Assembly (NCBI GenBank): GCA_963576565.1
Contig: OY755047.1
Coordinates: 9,952,931 to 10,016,930, forward strand
Direction: 5' to 3'
Length of the DNA stretch: 64,000 nucleotides
DNA from: Aspidapion aeneum
Lineage: Eukaryota > Arthropoda > Insecta > Coleoptera > Brentidae
Shown here piece after piece: positions 46,601 to 57,723 of the stretch (its first letter is position 1; each line of letters begins with the position of its first letter). The notes under the pieces are model-generated. The model saw only the letters and a list, made by a program, of their open reading frames with translations. It was not told the origin of the DNA and ran no database searches. The translations under genes and the position numbers were made by a program.

Positions 46601-49600
46601 CATCTAAAAAATTACCCCCAAAGTTGGTCCAAAGGTTAGTGTTTGTAAGAAATAAATAAAAGTAAAAAATGCCAAAACTCAAAACTAAAGTGATTTTGGC
46701 GTGCTGTCTCGGTGTTACTATTAACACCAGGCCTATAAGTTTTATATCGCTATGTAGAGGGCCCCGAGATGTTTAATTCAGTGTATTATAATCTATAGTT
46801 TTAGAAAGTTAACTATTTTAAAAATATTAAAAAATGCAGTTTTTGGGTACCCCATGGGCCAGGAAAATTTTCACCAAAAATTTCGAAAAAAACTTTTTGT
46901 TGATACTGTGCTACAAAGGAGCTAGAAGAGCCCTAATAATAACCTGAAAATATTATAGTTGTAGATGTAATAGTTTTCGAGAAAATTAAAAACAAAAGTT
47001 GAAATTTTTTAAAAAATTCAAAAGTTGGTCAAAAAAAGGTAAACTTTTTTGTTATTACATTTGGATCAAAACAATTATTATATTATAATTGCTTGTCCAT
47101 TAGCATCTAAAAAATCACCCCCAAAGTTGGTCCAAAGGTTAGTGTTTGTAAGAAATAAATAAAAGTAAAAAATGCCAAAACTCAAAACTAAAGTGATTTT
47201 GGCGTGCTGTCTCGGTGTTACTATTAACACCAGGCCTATAAGTTTTATATCGCTATGTAGAGGGCCCCGAGATGTTTAATTCAGTGTATTATAATCTATA
47301 GTTTTAGAAAGTTAACTATTTTAAAAATATTAAAAAATGCACTTTTTGGGTACCCCATGGGTCAGAAAAATTTTCACCAAAAATTTCGAAAAAAACTTTT
47401 CGTTGATACTGTGCTACAAAGGAGCTAGAAGGGCCCTAATAATAACCTGAAAATATTATAGTTGTAGATGTAATAGTTTTCAAGAAAATTTAAAACAAAA
47501 GTTGAAATTTTTAAAAAAATTCAAAAGTTGGTCAAAAAAAGGTAAACTTTTTTGTTATTACATTTGGATCAAAACAATTATTATATTATAATTGCTTGTC
47601 CATTAGCATCTAAAAAATTACCCCCAAAGTTGGTCCAAAGGTTAGTGTTTGTAAGAAATAAATAAAAGTAAAAAATGCCAAAACTCAAAACTAATGTGAT
47701 TTTGGCGTGCTGTCTCGGTGTTACTATTAACACCAGGCCTATAAGTTTTATATCGCTATGTAGAGGGCCCCGAGATGTTTAATTCAGTGTATTATAATCT
47801 ATAGTTTTAGAAAGTTAACTATTTTAAAAATATTAAAAAATGCACTTTTTGGGTACCCCATGGGTCAGAAAAATTTTCACCAAAAATTTCGAAAAAACTT
47901 TTCGTTGATACTGTGCTACAAAGGAGCTAGAAGGGCCCTAATAATAACCTGAAAATATTATAGTTGTAGATGTAATAGTTTTCGAGAAAATTAAAAACAA
48001 AAGTTGAAATTTTTTAAAAAATTCAAAAGTTGGTCAAAAAAAGGTAAACTTTTTTATTATTACATTTGGATCAAAACAATTACTATATTATAATTGCTTG
48101 TCCCTTAGCATCTAAAAAATTACCCCCAAAGTTGGTCCAAAGGTTAGTGTTTGTAAGAAATAAATAAAAGAAAAAAATGCCAAAACTCAAAACTAAAGTG
48201 ATTTTGGCGAGCTGTCTCGGTGTTACTATTAACACCAGGCCTATAAGTTTTATATCGCTATGTAGAGGGCCCCGAGATGTTTAATTCAGTGTATTATAAT
48301 CTATAGTTGTAGAAAGTTAACTATTTTAAAAATATTAAAAAATGCACTTTTTGGGTACCCCATGGGTCAGAAAAATTTTCACCAAAAATTTCGAAAAAAA
48401 CTTTTCGTTGATACTGTGCTACAAAGGAGCTAGAAGGGCCCTAATAATAACCTGAAAATATTATAGTTGTAGATGTAATAGTTTTCGAGAAAATTAAAAA
48501 CAAAAGTTGAAATTTTTTAAAAAATTCAAAAGTTGGTCAAAAAAAGGTAAACTTTTTTATTATTACATTTGGATCAAAACAATTATTATATTATAATTGC
48601 TTGTCCCTTAGCATCTAAAAAATTACCCCCAAAGTTGGTCCAAAGGTTAGTGTTTGTAAGAAATAAATAAAAGAAAAAAATGCCAAAACTCAAAACTAAA
48701 GTGATTTTGGCGTGCTGTCTCGGTGTTACTATTAACACCAGGCCTATAAGTTTTATATCGCTATGTAGAGGGCCCCGAGATGTTTAATTCAGTGTATTAT
48801 AATCTATAGTTTTGGAAAGTTAACTATTTTAAAAATATTAAAAAATGCACTTTTTGGGTACCCCATAGGTCAGGAAAATTTTCACCAAAAATTTCGAAAA
48901 AAACTTTTTGTTGATACTGTGCTACAAAGGAGCTAGAAGGGCCCTAATAATAACCTGAAAATATTATAGTTGTAGATGTAATAGTTTTCGAGAAAATTAA
49001 AAACAAAAGTTGAAATTTTTTAAAAAATTCAAAAGTTGGTCAAAAAAAGGTAAACTTTTTTATTATTACATTTGGATCAAAACAATTATTATATTATAAT
49101 TGCTTGTCCCTTAGCATCTAAAAAATTACCCCCAAAGTTGGTCCAAAGGTTAGTGTTTGTAAGAAATAAATAAAAGTAAAAAATGCCAAAACTCAAAACT
49201 AAAGTGATTTTGGCGTGCTGTCTCGGTGTTACTATTAACACCAGGCCTATAAGTTTTATATCGCTATGTAGAGGGCCCCGAGATGTTTAATTCAGTGTAT
49301 TATAATCTATAGTTTTAGAAAGTTAACTATTTTAAAAATATTAAAAAATGCACTTTTTGGGTACCCCATGGGTCAGAAAAATTTTCACCAAAAATTTCGA
49401 AAAAAACTTTTCGTTGATACTGTGCTACAAAGGAGCTAGAAGGGCCCTAATAATAACCTGAAAATATTATAGTTGTAGATGTAATAGTTTTCAAGAAAAT
49501 TAAAAACAAAAGTTGAAATTTTTAAAAAAATTCAAAAGTTGGTCAAAAAAAGGTAAACTTTTTTGTTATTACATTTGGATCAAAACAATTATTAAATTAT

Positions 49601-50271
49601 AATTGCTTGTCCCTTAGCATCTAAAAAATTACCCCCAAAGTTGGTCCAAAGGTTAGTGTTTGTAAGAAATAAATAAAAGTAAAAAATACCAAAACTCAAA
49701 ACTAAAGTGATTTTGGCGTGCTGTCTCGGTGTTACTATTAACACCAGGCCTATAAGTTTTATATCGCTATGTAGAGGGCCCCGAGATGTTTAATTCAGTG
49801 TATTATAATCTATAGTTTTAAAAAGTTAACTATTTTAAAAATATTAAAAAATGCACTTTTTGGGTACCCCATGGGTCATGAAAATTTTCACCAAAAATTT
49901 CGAAAAAAACTTTTTGTTGATACTGTGCTGCAAAGGAGCTAGAAGGGCCCTAATAATAACCTGAAAATATTATAGTTGTAGATGTAATAGTTTTCGAGAA
50001 AATTAAAAACAAAAATTGAATTTTTTAAAAAAATTCAAAAGTTGGTAAAAAAAAGGTAAACTTGTTTGGTATTACATTTGGATCAAAACAGTTATTATAT
50101 TATAATTGCTTGTCCCTTAGCATCTAAAAAATTACCCCCAAAGTTGGTCCAAAGGTTAGTGTTTGTAAGAAATAAATAAAAGTAAAAAATGCCAAAACGC
50201 CAAAATCGCGTGCTGTCTCGGTGTTACTATTAACACCAGGCCTATAAGTTTTATATATATAAAATACTCTG

Positions 50272-50970
50272 CCAATCTATGGGCACCTAAGCTCACACTA
50301 GGTACTATAGTTATAGTGTACGTGTGAGCTAATATAACTAAAAACTGAAATATATTTTATTCAACTCCAGACTCAATTACCTTTCGTTTGATACCACACA
50401 AGCCATGTTTTGACTTAAACTCTAATTTTTAAAATCTACCCCCACCTTTTTTTAAAACCTAAAATGTATTTTGTTTAACTCCAGACTCAATTACCTTTCG
50501 TTTGATATCAGACACGCCATATTTTCACTTAAACTCTAATTTTTGACATCTATCCCCCACCCTTTTTTTGTTAATAAACTAAAATTCATTTTGTTTAACT
50601 CCAGACTTAATTACCTATCGTTTGATTTCACACACGCCATATTTTCACATAAACTCAATTTTTTTTAATTTACCCCCACCCTTTTATTTGGCTTGCGTTC
50701 GATGGATTTTGTTCATTTTTAAATGGGACCATCACGGCGCAAGACCCAGCCTAGATACCAAATTTCATTTTAATCGGACAAGCTGTTTTTTAGTTATGCG
50801 GGTTGGTCGTTACAGACAGACAGACAGACAGACGGCGCAACAAAAAAGTTTCAAAATCATCTGAAACGCAAAGATATATAAAAAATTTTGAAGTCGGAGC
50901 AACTTTTTTTTCTCGAAAAAATTAGGATCACCATAGCTCACACTACTATAGTATGTGTGTAGCTAAAATT
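50272..50970. repeat. Repeat element with palindromic ends and three 118-bp tandem units
   Basis: Near the left end is a palindrome (agctcacactaggtactata ... gtgtgagct, 50290-50332); near the right end another (agctcacactactatag ... gtgtgtagct, 50935-50965). Between are three units with 'ttaactccagactcaattac' at about 50357, 50476 and 50597, then 'taatcggacaagctgttttt', a (GACA)n run at 50815-50833 and 'ggcgcaacaaaaaag', wording common in insect dispersed repeats. The array boundary abuts it. Confidence 0.6.
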
Positions 50971-51029
50971 ATTGTGTGTGCTTAAGACCACATGGCAGAA
51001 GTGTAAACTTCAACAAGGCGAAATTAATA

Positions 51030-51221
51030 ATGCTGGCCCATAACATATTCTGCAAAGCGGACCGAACCGAACTCTTCTGTGTACTGGCCTTCATCTGCAT
51101 CATCATATCGCTCGCTGAATGTTTCTCACAGTTAGTCGACTCGAGCCGATTTCACCCGAATGAGCGTTACATAGCCGAGCCTGATGGCTCAGTTCAATTC
51201 ACTACCCACAAAAACTGCTAA
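51030..51221 (+). CDS. Possible small secreted or membrane protein (63 aa)
   Basis: ATG 51030 to TAA 51219-51221. Residues 1-14 include charged KADRTE, followed by a hydrophobic stretch FCVLAFICIIISLAECF that could be a signal peptide or membrane segment, then a hydrophilic tail (SSRFHPNERYIAEPDG). Codon third positions are richer in C and G than the surroundings (ttc atc tgc atc atc ata tcg ctc), as in genuine host genes of AT-rich genomes. The frame is open upstream to about 50976 without another ATG. Not recognised. It could be a first exon or a lone small ORF; no strong donor follows. Confidence 0.4.
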   Translation: MLAHNIFCKADRTELFCVLAFICIIISLAECFSQLVDSSRFHPNERYIAEPDGSVQFTTHKNC

Positions 51222-51917
51222 ACACGCCTAAAGAAGTTTACACTTCAAAAACGATTTTTCAAAAATGTTCAGTTACTTTGTTTTAATTTTGGGTAGTCGA
51301 GTTTGATTCTTAAAAAAGAAAGAAACAAATATTTTAAGGCCAGTTTATAAAAATTTCAGAAAATTATAGATTTATAAAAAAATTTAAATTAGGTATTTGA
51401 AGTTGTGAAAATTTTGAGTTTTTACCAAATATTTTAGTTTTAATTTTTTTAAAGCCTTTTCTAAATATGTGAAATTTAAGAATGTTATAAATTTTTGAAA
51501 ATTTTTTAGAACACATATCTAGCCCCCTCATAATTTGTGTGTGAAAAATGTTCATATTAAAAAAATCATATAGGTAGGTAAGTACCTACCTAAACATTTA
51601 TTTATGATATACCCCCCCACGGTATAGGTATGATGTGTCCAAAAATCTCCTTTTCCCATAAAATGGTTTTAAAATAATTACCTTTAAACTAATTACTTGT
51701 AGTTTGTCCTTACTTAATTGCAGATACCAAATTTTCATCTATTTTTTGCAAATACCAACAATATCGCAAAATAAAAAAAAACCTAGAAAATTATTCCCCG
51801 AGTGAATATTTTAACAAGTTTAAACAATTAAAAGAGGTTTTAGTAAAAAAAACTGTACCAAAAAAAAATTCAACACCTCTTATCAGAACATTCCAATATT
51901 GTAAAAATTTAAAATTT
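51222..51917. other. AT-rich noncoding stretch
   Basis: No supported gene. The minus-strand frame at 51364-51555 is lysine/phenylalanine rich and composition driven. Confidence 0.3.
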
Positions 51918-52157
51918 TCAACCAATCATAGCCCGCCGTTGCATTTCATGCCCAAATAAGGCAATATAAATTATTGATTTAGCAAGCACCAAGTTAAAAA
52001 GAGCGTCTATTCCTAAAAAGAATAAATTTGTATAAAAATCTAATAAAAATTTCGAAAATATGTCAAGAATAATCCCCCAGAAGGTGCTGCAACGCTTTGA
52101 AAAACATGGCCACTTTAAAAAAAAATTACCTGGCAGATTCAGGTCGTCTAATCGCAT
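51918..52157 (-). CDS. Open frame, possible last exon(s) of a minus-strand gene
   Basis: Open for 79 codons from ATG 52157 to TGA 51918-51920. Inside, a donor-like 'ccag|gtaatt' (exon end 52130) and an acceptor 'ttctttttag' (exon start 52012) would remove 117 nt and keep frame, giving MRLDDLNLPG joined to IDALFNLVLAKSIIYIALFG and a short basic tail. The hydrophobic segment could span a membrane. It lies downstream of the candidate first exon at 52266-52321, but no simple splice joins them in frame. Not recognised. Confidence 0.25.
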   Translation of the reverse strand: MRLDDLNLPGNFFLKWPCFSKRCSTFWGIILDIFSKFLLDFYTNLFFLGIDALFNLVLAKSIIYIALFGHEMQRRAMIG

Positions 52158-52265
52158 TTCTTTTTACAGTTTTTCACAAGAAAAAAATATTAAAATTGTC
52201 CACGAAAATTTTTTCTGCACTAATCTGGTTTGTCTAAACAAATATCGTAATTATTGATTTCTTAC

Positions 52266-52321
52266 CTATATAGGACGGCTCCATATAAATCGAAAACTCC
52301 CTGAGAATTTCTCAAGGCCAT
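52266..52321 (-). CDS. Candidate first coding exon of a host gene
   Basis: On the minus strand, ATG at 52321-52319 has a good start context (aaaaaagATGGCC) and opens MALRNSQGVFDLYGAVLY plus two bases of a split codon before a consensus donor (atatag|gtaagaa). The sequence upstream to 52.6 kb is less AT-rich than average and lacks repeats up to the MITE at 52652, as expected of a promoter/5'UTR. An X-box-like motif lies about 236 bp upstream. I do not recognise the protein from 18 residues. The rest of the gene would lie to the left. Confidence 0.5.
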
Positions 52322-52556
52322 CTTTTTTCAACCCTCCACAATCTGTATTTTCACGGGAATTTTTCAAAAAATCACTTTCAAAATGTTCCTTGGAGTCTTC
52401 TCCAATTAATTACACACTTTTTTCCGCAAAAAACACATAAAACTTGCAAAAACTATTGCCGACATTTTCGGTTGCAATTGAAAATCCACCGAAGAGTTGC
52501 CGAAACTGATGGCTGAGTGGGTGAACCGTGCTCGGTTTGTTAAACAAAAGAAAATC

Positions 52557-52570
52557 GTTGCCTAGGAAAC
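52557..52570 (-). promoter_or_regulatory. X-box-like (RFX) motif
   Basis: Minus strand GTTTCC-TA-GGCAAC (plus strand gttgcctaggaaac), a near-perfect palindrome close to the RFX-factor X-box consensus, 236-251 bp upstream of the candidate ATG. X-boxes at this distance mark many ciliary genes in animals. Binding is inferred from sequence only. Confidence 0.4.
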
Positions 52571-52651
52571 CGATAACAGTCCCCGAGCTAGCCACGTAGA
52601 AAACCAGGGTCTTGATAAAATGTGTTATTGCATGAGTTGACCGTGTTATTA

Positions 52652-52934
52652 GGAACTTTTTGGAATAAAGCCATGCAATCAATAATAGTGTCAGGCAATA
52701 TTTTGACAGATTTACATTGCAGGCTGACAGTTGATCTATCAAAAATTGACATACCAAAGTCGAATTTAAATCGAAGTCGTTTATTTATCTACAATTAAAG
52801 TCGAGAGTATTTATTTCGCGGTTCGTATTGTATACAAAATCCTTATGTTGAAAGATCAGCTGTCATATTTCAATGCAAAAATGTCAAAATACGGCCTGGC
52901 ACTATTATTGCATGACTTTATTCCAATAAGTCCC
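52652..52934. mobile_element. 283-bp MITE, long TIRs, copy 2
   Basis: Same family as 27831-28107 and in opposite internal orientation (gacataccaaagtcgaattt here, its complement there). Terminal GGAACTTTTTGGAATAAAGC pairs with GGGACTTATTGGAATAAAGT from the right end; TA flanks both sides. It sits about 80 bp upstream of the X-box-like motif. Confidence 0.8.
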
Positions 52935-53085
52935 TATCACAGACTAGAAGTCTGTGGTCCCCATTGATATCGAGGAAGTTAATGGTGGTCCCATTTAGCT
53001 TAAGGTAGGGCTTGCCTTGTGGCTATAAAGATGTCAATAGACCGCAGCTTGGGTTATTGGGAAAAATATAATTTTGGGTTTTTCA

Positions 53086-55545
53086 GGGTTCAAATCCCAT
53101 GTCTCAAATATCCAAACTTTTAAAATTAATATTTTTCAAACTATACATTTTACGAACAAAAGCACCAAGTTGTGGTTTTATGTGACCATGGAGATACGAA
53201 AAAAACGAAATTTGGTTTAAGATTCGGAAAAACGTCATTTTGGGTTTTTGGGGTTTGAAAATCACATTAGTCTCACATAGGCAAATTTTAAAAATTCATA
53301 ATTTTCAAATTATACATTTTACAAACAAAAGCACCGAGTTGTGGTATCATGTGACCCTGGAGATGTGAAAAAAATGCACTTTGGTTGAAGATTCGGAAAA
53401 ACTCTATTTTGGGTTTTTTGTGCTTCAAAATCACATAAGCCTCATATAGCCAAATTAAAAAAATTCATATTTTTTAAACTATACATTTTACAAACAAAAG
53501 CACTGAGTTGTGGTATTATGTGGCCATGGAGGTGCAAAAAAACGCAATTCGGTTTACGATTCGGAAGAAAAACTTAATTTTGGGTTTTTTGAGTATTAAA
53601 ATCACATAAGCCTCATATAGCCAAATTTAAAAAAATTAATAATTTTTAAACTATACATTCTACAAACAAAAGCACCAAGTTGTGGTATCATGTGGCCATA
53701 AAGATACAAACAAAACACAACTTGGTTTAAGATTCGGAAAAATGGGTTTTTAGGGTATAAAAATCACATAAGCCTCATATAGCCAAATTTTAAAAATTCA
53801 TAATTTTTAAACTAGACATTTTACAAATAAAAGCATTGAGTTGTGGTATCATGTGGCCATGGAGATGTGAACAAAACGCACTATGGTTTCAGTTTCGAAA
53901 AAACGTCATTTTGGGTTTTTTGGGTATGAAAATCAAATAAGCCTCATAGGGCCAAATTTTAAAAATTCATAATTTTTAAACTAGACATTTTACAAACAAA
54001 AGCACCGAGTTGTGGTATCATGTGGCCATGGAAATGCGAACAAAACGCACTTTTGTTTCAGTTTCGAAAAAACGTCATTTTGGGTTTTTTGGGTATGAAA
54101 ATCACATAAGCCTCATATAGCCAAATTTTAAAAATTCATAATTTTTAAACTAGACATTTTACAAACAAAACCACCGAGTTGTGGTATCATGCGGCCATGG
54201 AGAAGCGAAAAAAACGCACTTTGGTTTAAGTTTCGAAAAAACGTCATTTTGGGTTTTTTGGGTATGAAAATCACATAAGCCTCATAGGGCCAAATTTTAA
54301 AAATTCATAATTTTTAAACTAGACATTTTACAAACAAAAGCACCGAGTTGTGGTATCATGTGGCCATGGAAATGCGAAAAAAACGCACTTTGGTTTAAGT
54401 TTCCAAAAAACGTCATTTTGGGTTTTTTGGGTATGAAATACACATAAGCCTCATATAGCCAAATTTTAAAAATTCATAATTTTTAAACTAGACATTTTGT
54501 AAACAAAAGCATCGAGTTGTGGTATCATGTGGCCATGGAGATGTGAACAAAAAGCACTTTGGTTTCAGTTTCGAAAAAACGTCATTTTAGGTTTTTTGGG
54601 TATGGAAATCACATAAGCCTCATATAGCCAAATTTTAAAAATTCATAATTTTTAAACTAGACATTTTACAAACAAAAGCCCCAAGTTGTGGTATCATGTG
54701 GCCATGGAGATGCGAACACAACGCACTTTGGTTTCAGTTTCGAAAAAACGTCATTTTGGGTTTTTTGGGTATGAAAATCACATAAGCCTCATATAGCCAA
54801 ATTTTAAAAATTCATAATTTTTAACCTAGACATTTTACAAACAAAAGCACCGAGTTGTGGTATCATGTGGCCATGGAAATGCGAAAAAAACGCACTTTGG
54901 TTAAGGTTTCGAAAAAACGTCATTTTGGGTTTTTTGGGTATGAAAATCACATAAGCCTCATATAGCCAAATTTTAAAAATTCATAATTTTTAAACTAGAC
55001 ATTTTACAAACAAAAGCACCGAGTTGTGGTATCATGTGGCCATGGAAATGCGAAAAAAACGCACTTTGGTTTAAGTTTCCAAAAAACGTCATTTTGGGTT
55101 TTTTGGGTATGAAATACACATAAGCCTCATATAGCCAAATTTCGAAAATTCATAATTTTTAAACTAGACATTTTCAGAGAACATATTTTCTTCGATGACA
55201 TTTTACAAACAAAAGCACCGAGTTGTGGTATCATGCGGCCATGGAGAAGCGAAAAAAACGCACTTTGGTTTAAGTTTCAAAAAGACGTCATTTTGGGTTT
55301 TTTGGGTATAAAAATTACATAATAGCCAAATTTTAAAAATTCATAATTTTTAAACTAGACAATTTACAAACCAAAGCACCGAGTTGTGGTATCATGTGGC
55401 CATGGAGATGCGAGAAAAATGCAATTTGGTTTTAGATTCGGTAAAACGTCATTTTGGGTTTTTTGGATATGAAAATCAAAGCCTCACATAGCTAAATTTA
55501 ACAAATTCTTATTTTTTAAATAAGTACTTTAATTTTGGTTAGTAT
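53086..55545 (+). repeat. 169-bp tandem array, ~14 copies
   Basis: Landmark 'gagttgtggtatcatgtggc' recurs about every 169-170 bp (for example 54007, 54176, 54346, 54514). Other unit pieces are 'cgtcattttgggttttttgg', 'cataagcctcatatagcc' and 'taatttttaaactagacatt'. Units at the left edge are more divergent; one near 55165-55200 has a 29-bp insertion. The right edge decays into unique sequence near 55545. Confidence 0.9.
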
Positions 55546-55566
55546 TTTAATAAATAAAACTTGTCT

Positions 55567-55738
55567 TAGGGCCTGTCCTTAAATTACGTAACGCTCTAGG
55601 GAGGGAGGGGAGTTTGGCCTTGCGTTACACTTTTTAGTTTTTTTTAAGTGTTTTTTCTTGAAAATGCGTTACGAGAAGCGGAGGGAGGGTCAAAAATCCT
55701 GAATTTTTGCCGTTACGTAATTTAAGGACGTTCCCTTA
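55567..55738. mobile_element. 172-bp MITE, GGGCCTGTCC family, intact copy
   Basis: Ends TAGGGCCTGTCCTTAAATTA continuing CGTAACG and the complement of TAAGGGAACGTCCTTAAATT continuing ACGTAACG, about 28 nt with few mismatches. YARNG-type ends suggest hAT, but the 8-bp flanks do not match, so the assignment is open. Confidence 0.75.
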
Positions 55739-55896
55739 CAAAAACGATTCCAAATTACACAACCGCCCGTTTCACCACCTAGCCACCCCATTTTACACGG
55801 TATGCGAGGCAAAATGGGGCAAAGTCAACTTTTTACAAAAATAAAAGTATGATAAAGTTCTAAATCGCTTAAATTGAAAATTAAAACACAAAGATA

Positions 55897-55898
<2 letters not shown>

Positions 55899-55948
<50 letters not shown>
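55899..55948. repeat. (TA)n tail of the minus-strand LINE
   Basis: About 25 TA dinucleotides directly abut the 3' end of the LINE copy at 55949-57170, consistent with a simple-repeat LINE tail. Confidence 0.8.
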
Positions 55949-55951
<3 letters not shown>

Positions 55952-57170
55952 CGGTTTCACAACGTTCTACGTCTTCCGATATTCCTTCCATAATTCATCA
56001 TCTAGGCCTCTTATTCTTATTTCACTGTCTATTCCTTCTCTCCAGCTTCTCCTTGGCCGTCCTCGTTTTCTTCGGCCAGTTGGTTTCCATTGTAGTATTT
56101 GTTTAGGTAGTCTTTCATCATTCATTCTTTGTACATGTCCGTACCACACCAGTTGTTTTGTTCTTATATCATCCACTAAAGTACGTTCACCCACTGTCAT
56201 AATTTCTCTTATTATTTGATTTGTAACTCTTTCTCTTTTTGATTTCCCTGCTGCTCTTCTCCAATAGTCCATCACCGTAGCGGAAAGCATTTTTTCTGTT
56301 CTATCCTTGATTGGCCATATTTCTGAGCCGTATGTAATAATACTTTTTACAATGGTGTTATATATAAGTTTTTGTTATGTTTTGATATACTTTGGTCCCA
56401 AATTATTCCATTTAATAAAGTTATTGCTTTTCTTCCTTGTATGTACCTTTCGATCTTTTATAGCTTTGTCTAATGTTCCGTTAGCTGTAATTTTTAGACC
56501 TAAGTATTTATACTCCTCACAGGACTGAATTCGCTGCCCGGTATTTAAGATTAGATCCTGTTTCATTCCGCCGATACACATATACACTGTCTTATTGAGA
56601 TTAACCTCTAGTCCCCACTTATTGTACTCTTCTATTAGTTTTCGTGTCATATATTCGAGGTCGTCATAATCCTGAGCCACTACTATCTGATCATCGGCGA
56701 AACATAAAGTATACAAGGTGGTTCGTCCAACGGAATTCCCATGTTTTGGCATTTTCTCTTCCATACTTTAAGGACTTGTTTCAAGTATATCTTGAAGAGC
56801 GTAGGCGAGATACAGCAACCTTGTTTAAGACCTTTATTTACTTGAAAGCCTTTGGTTAGTTTTGCTTTTATTTTAACTTTTGCCTTACTATTGCGGTATA
56901 ACTCTTTGATGGCCTTAATTAGTTGTAGGCTTATGTTTGTGTTTTCCAACGCTATCCAAAGTAGATTTAGTGGTATACTATCATATACCTTCTGCAAATC
57001 GACGTAAAGCAGATGCAGCTCTTGTCCGTATGCCATTTTCTCTTCAATAACTTGGGTTATACAAAAGAGATGATCAGAAGTCGATCTACCCGCCCTTAAA
57101 CCGGCTTGTTCTTCTGCCTCCATGTCTTTATATTCGCTTTCCACTTTATTTCTTATTATTTTACCGATTT
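55949..57170 (-). pseudogene. Non-LTR retrotransposon reverse transcriptase, second copy, decayed
   Basis: Same family as 28714-30203, opposite strand. The first part (57144 to about 56725) has AEEQAGLRAGRSTSDHLF, LYVDLQKVYDSIPLNLLW and KGLKQGCCISPTLFKIYL; a frameshift near 56720-56740 leads to LYTLCFADDQIVVAQ (catalytic FADD at 56701-56690) and WGLEVNLNKTVYMCIG; another near 56365 leads to the C-terminal frame with YGHVQRMNDERLPKQILQW and GRRKRGRPRRSW, ending at 55967. The 3' UTR (ACGTAGAACGTTGTGAAACC then GATAAATATAT) matches the other copy's end. It is 5'-truncated within the RT and cannot encode active protein. Confidence 0.85.
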
Positions 57171-57267
57171 AAGATATCTAGCCAACTTAATTACAAATGA
57201 CGAACTTAATGGTGATCATTTAATAGGAGAAATAACCCTATAAAATTTTTTGCCCCCCTTTCCTCTA

Positions 57268-57325
<58 letters not shown>
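57268..57325. repeat. (AT)n microsatellite
   Basis: About 28 AT dinucleotides. It may be the tail of another minus-strand LINE lying to its right. Confidence 0.8.
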
Positions 57326-57332
<7 letters not shown>

Positions 57333-57723
57333 TCCTTTATGACAATCAAGTTACAAGACCTAACAAAAATACAACTTAATGACGTCAGTCTGTCCATTGT
57401 ATACACAGGTACTTTTCTTTTTCTGCTATCTATGGACGTCCATCTAATACCTGCTTGGGCCATCAGCCACGCCTTTAATGAAGAAACCAATCAAAGCTTT
57501 TTCTTTCATTTGTTTATCGTACCTACGGTTATATTACCATTCACCACCCAGTGTACTTCACCATTGGTTTTTCTTCGTCTCTTGTAGTCCATCTCAACTG
57601 CTTGAGACTTGACTTTTCAAGCCTTCTACCATTGAACCCGGTTTAGCCCTGTACCTGAAGACGGATGAGCGACAGTTCGACGTTCTACCTAGTCTTCTTT
57701 TTTAGAGATGTCATTCCTATTAT
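57326..57723 (-). other. Unassigned stretch, possibly a LINE 3' fragment
   Basis: Read on the minus strand, a 94-codon frame runs from 57490 into the AT repeat, including WLMAQAGIRWTSIDSRKRK and YTMDRLTSLS. Its end in a simple repeat, as in the neighbouring LINE, suggests a retrotransposon 3' end, but no RT motif is present. Confidence 0.25.

Larger units (their letters stand above)
32270..50250. repeat. Satellite array, 502-503-bp monomer, ~35 full copies
   Basis: The landmark 'ggcgtgctgtctcggtgtta' starts at 32620, 33122, 33624, 34127, 34630, 35133, 35636, 36138, 36641, 37144, 37646, 38148, 38651 and on with the same spacing to about 50206. A shortened divergent monomer at 32270-32620 lacks roughly 175 bp. 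Each monomer contains the inverted repeat GGTGTTActatTAACACC, 'gagggccccgagatg' and A/T-rich remainder. Variation is confined to a few diagnostic sites (for example tactcc/tacccc, gacattt/gaaattt, tgacatttggagc/ttacatttggatc). Short minus-strand open frames repeat with the monomer and are not genes. Confidence 0.95.

Noticed and set aside
32270..50250. CRISPR-like regular spacing
   Set aside because: Units are about 502 bp and nearly identical throughout, without variable spacers; this is a satellite in a eukaryote.
52410..52757. 115-codon minus-strand frame
   Set aside because: It runs from inside the MITE across the presumed promoter into the 5' UTR of the candidate exon and lacks protein-like motifs.
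52652..52934. Assignment of the long-TIR MITE to hAT
   Set aside because: Both family members are flanked by TA and lack matching 8-bp duplications, so a TA-inserting superfamily fits better.
53086..53100. tRNA B-box-like ggttcaaatcc
   Set aside because: No A-box or cloverleaf pairing upstream; it is the first unit of the 169-bp array.
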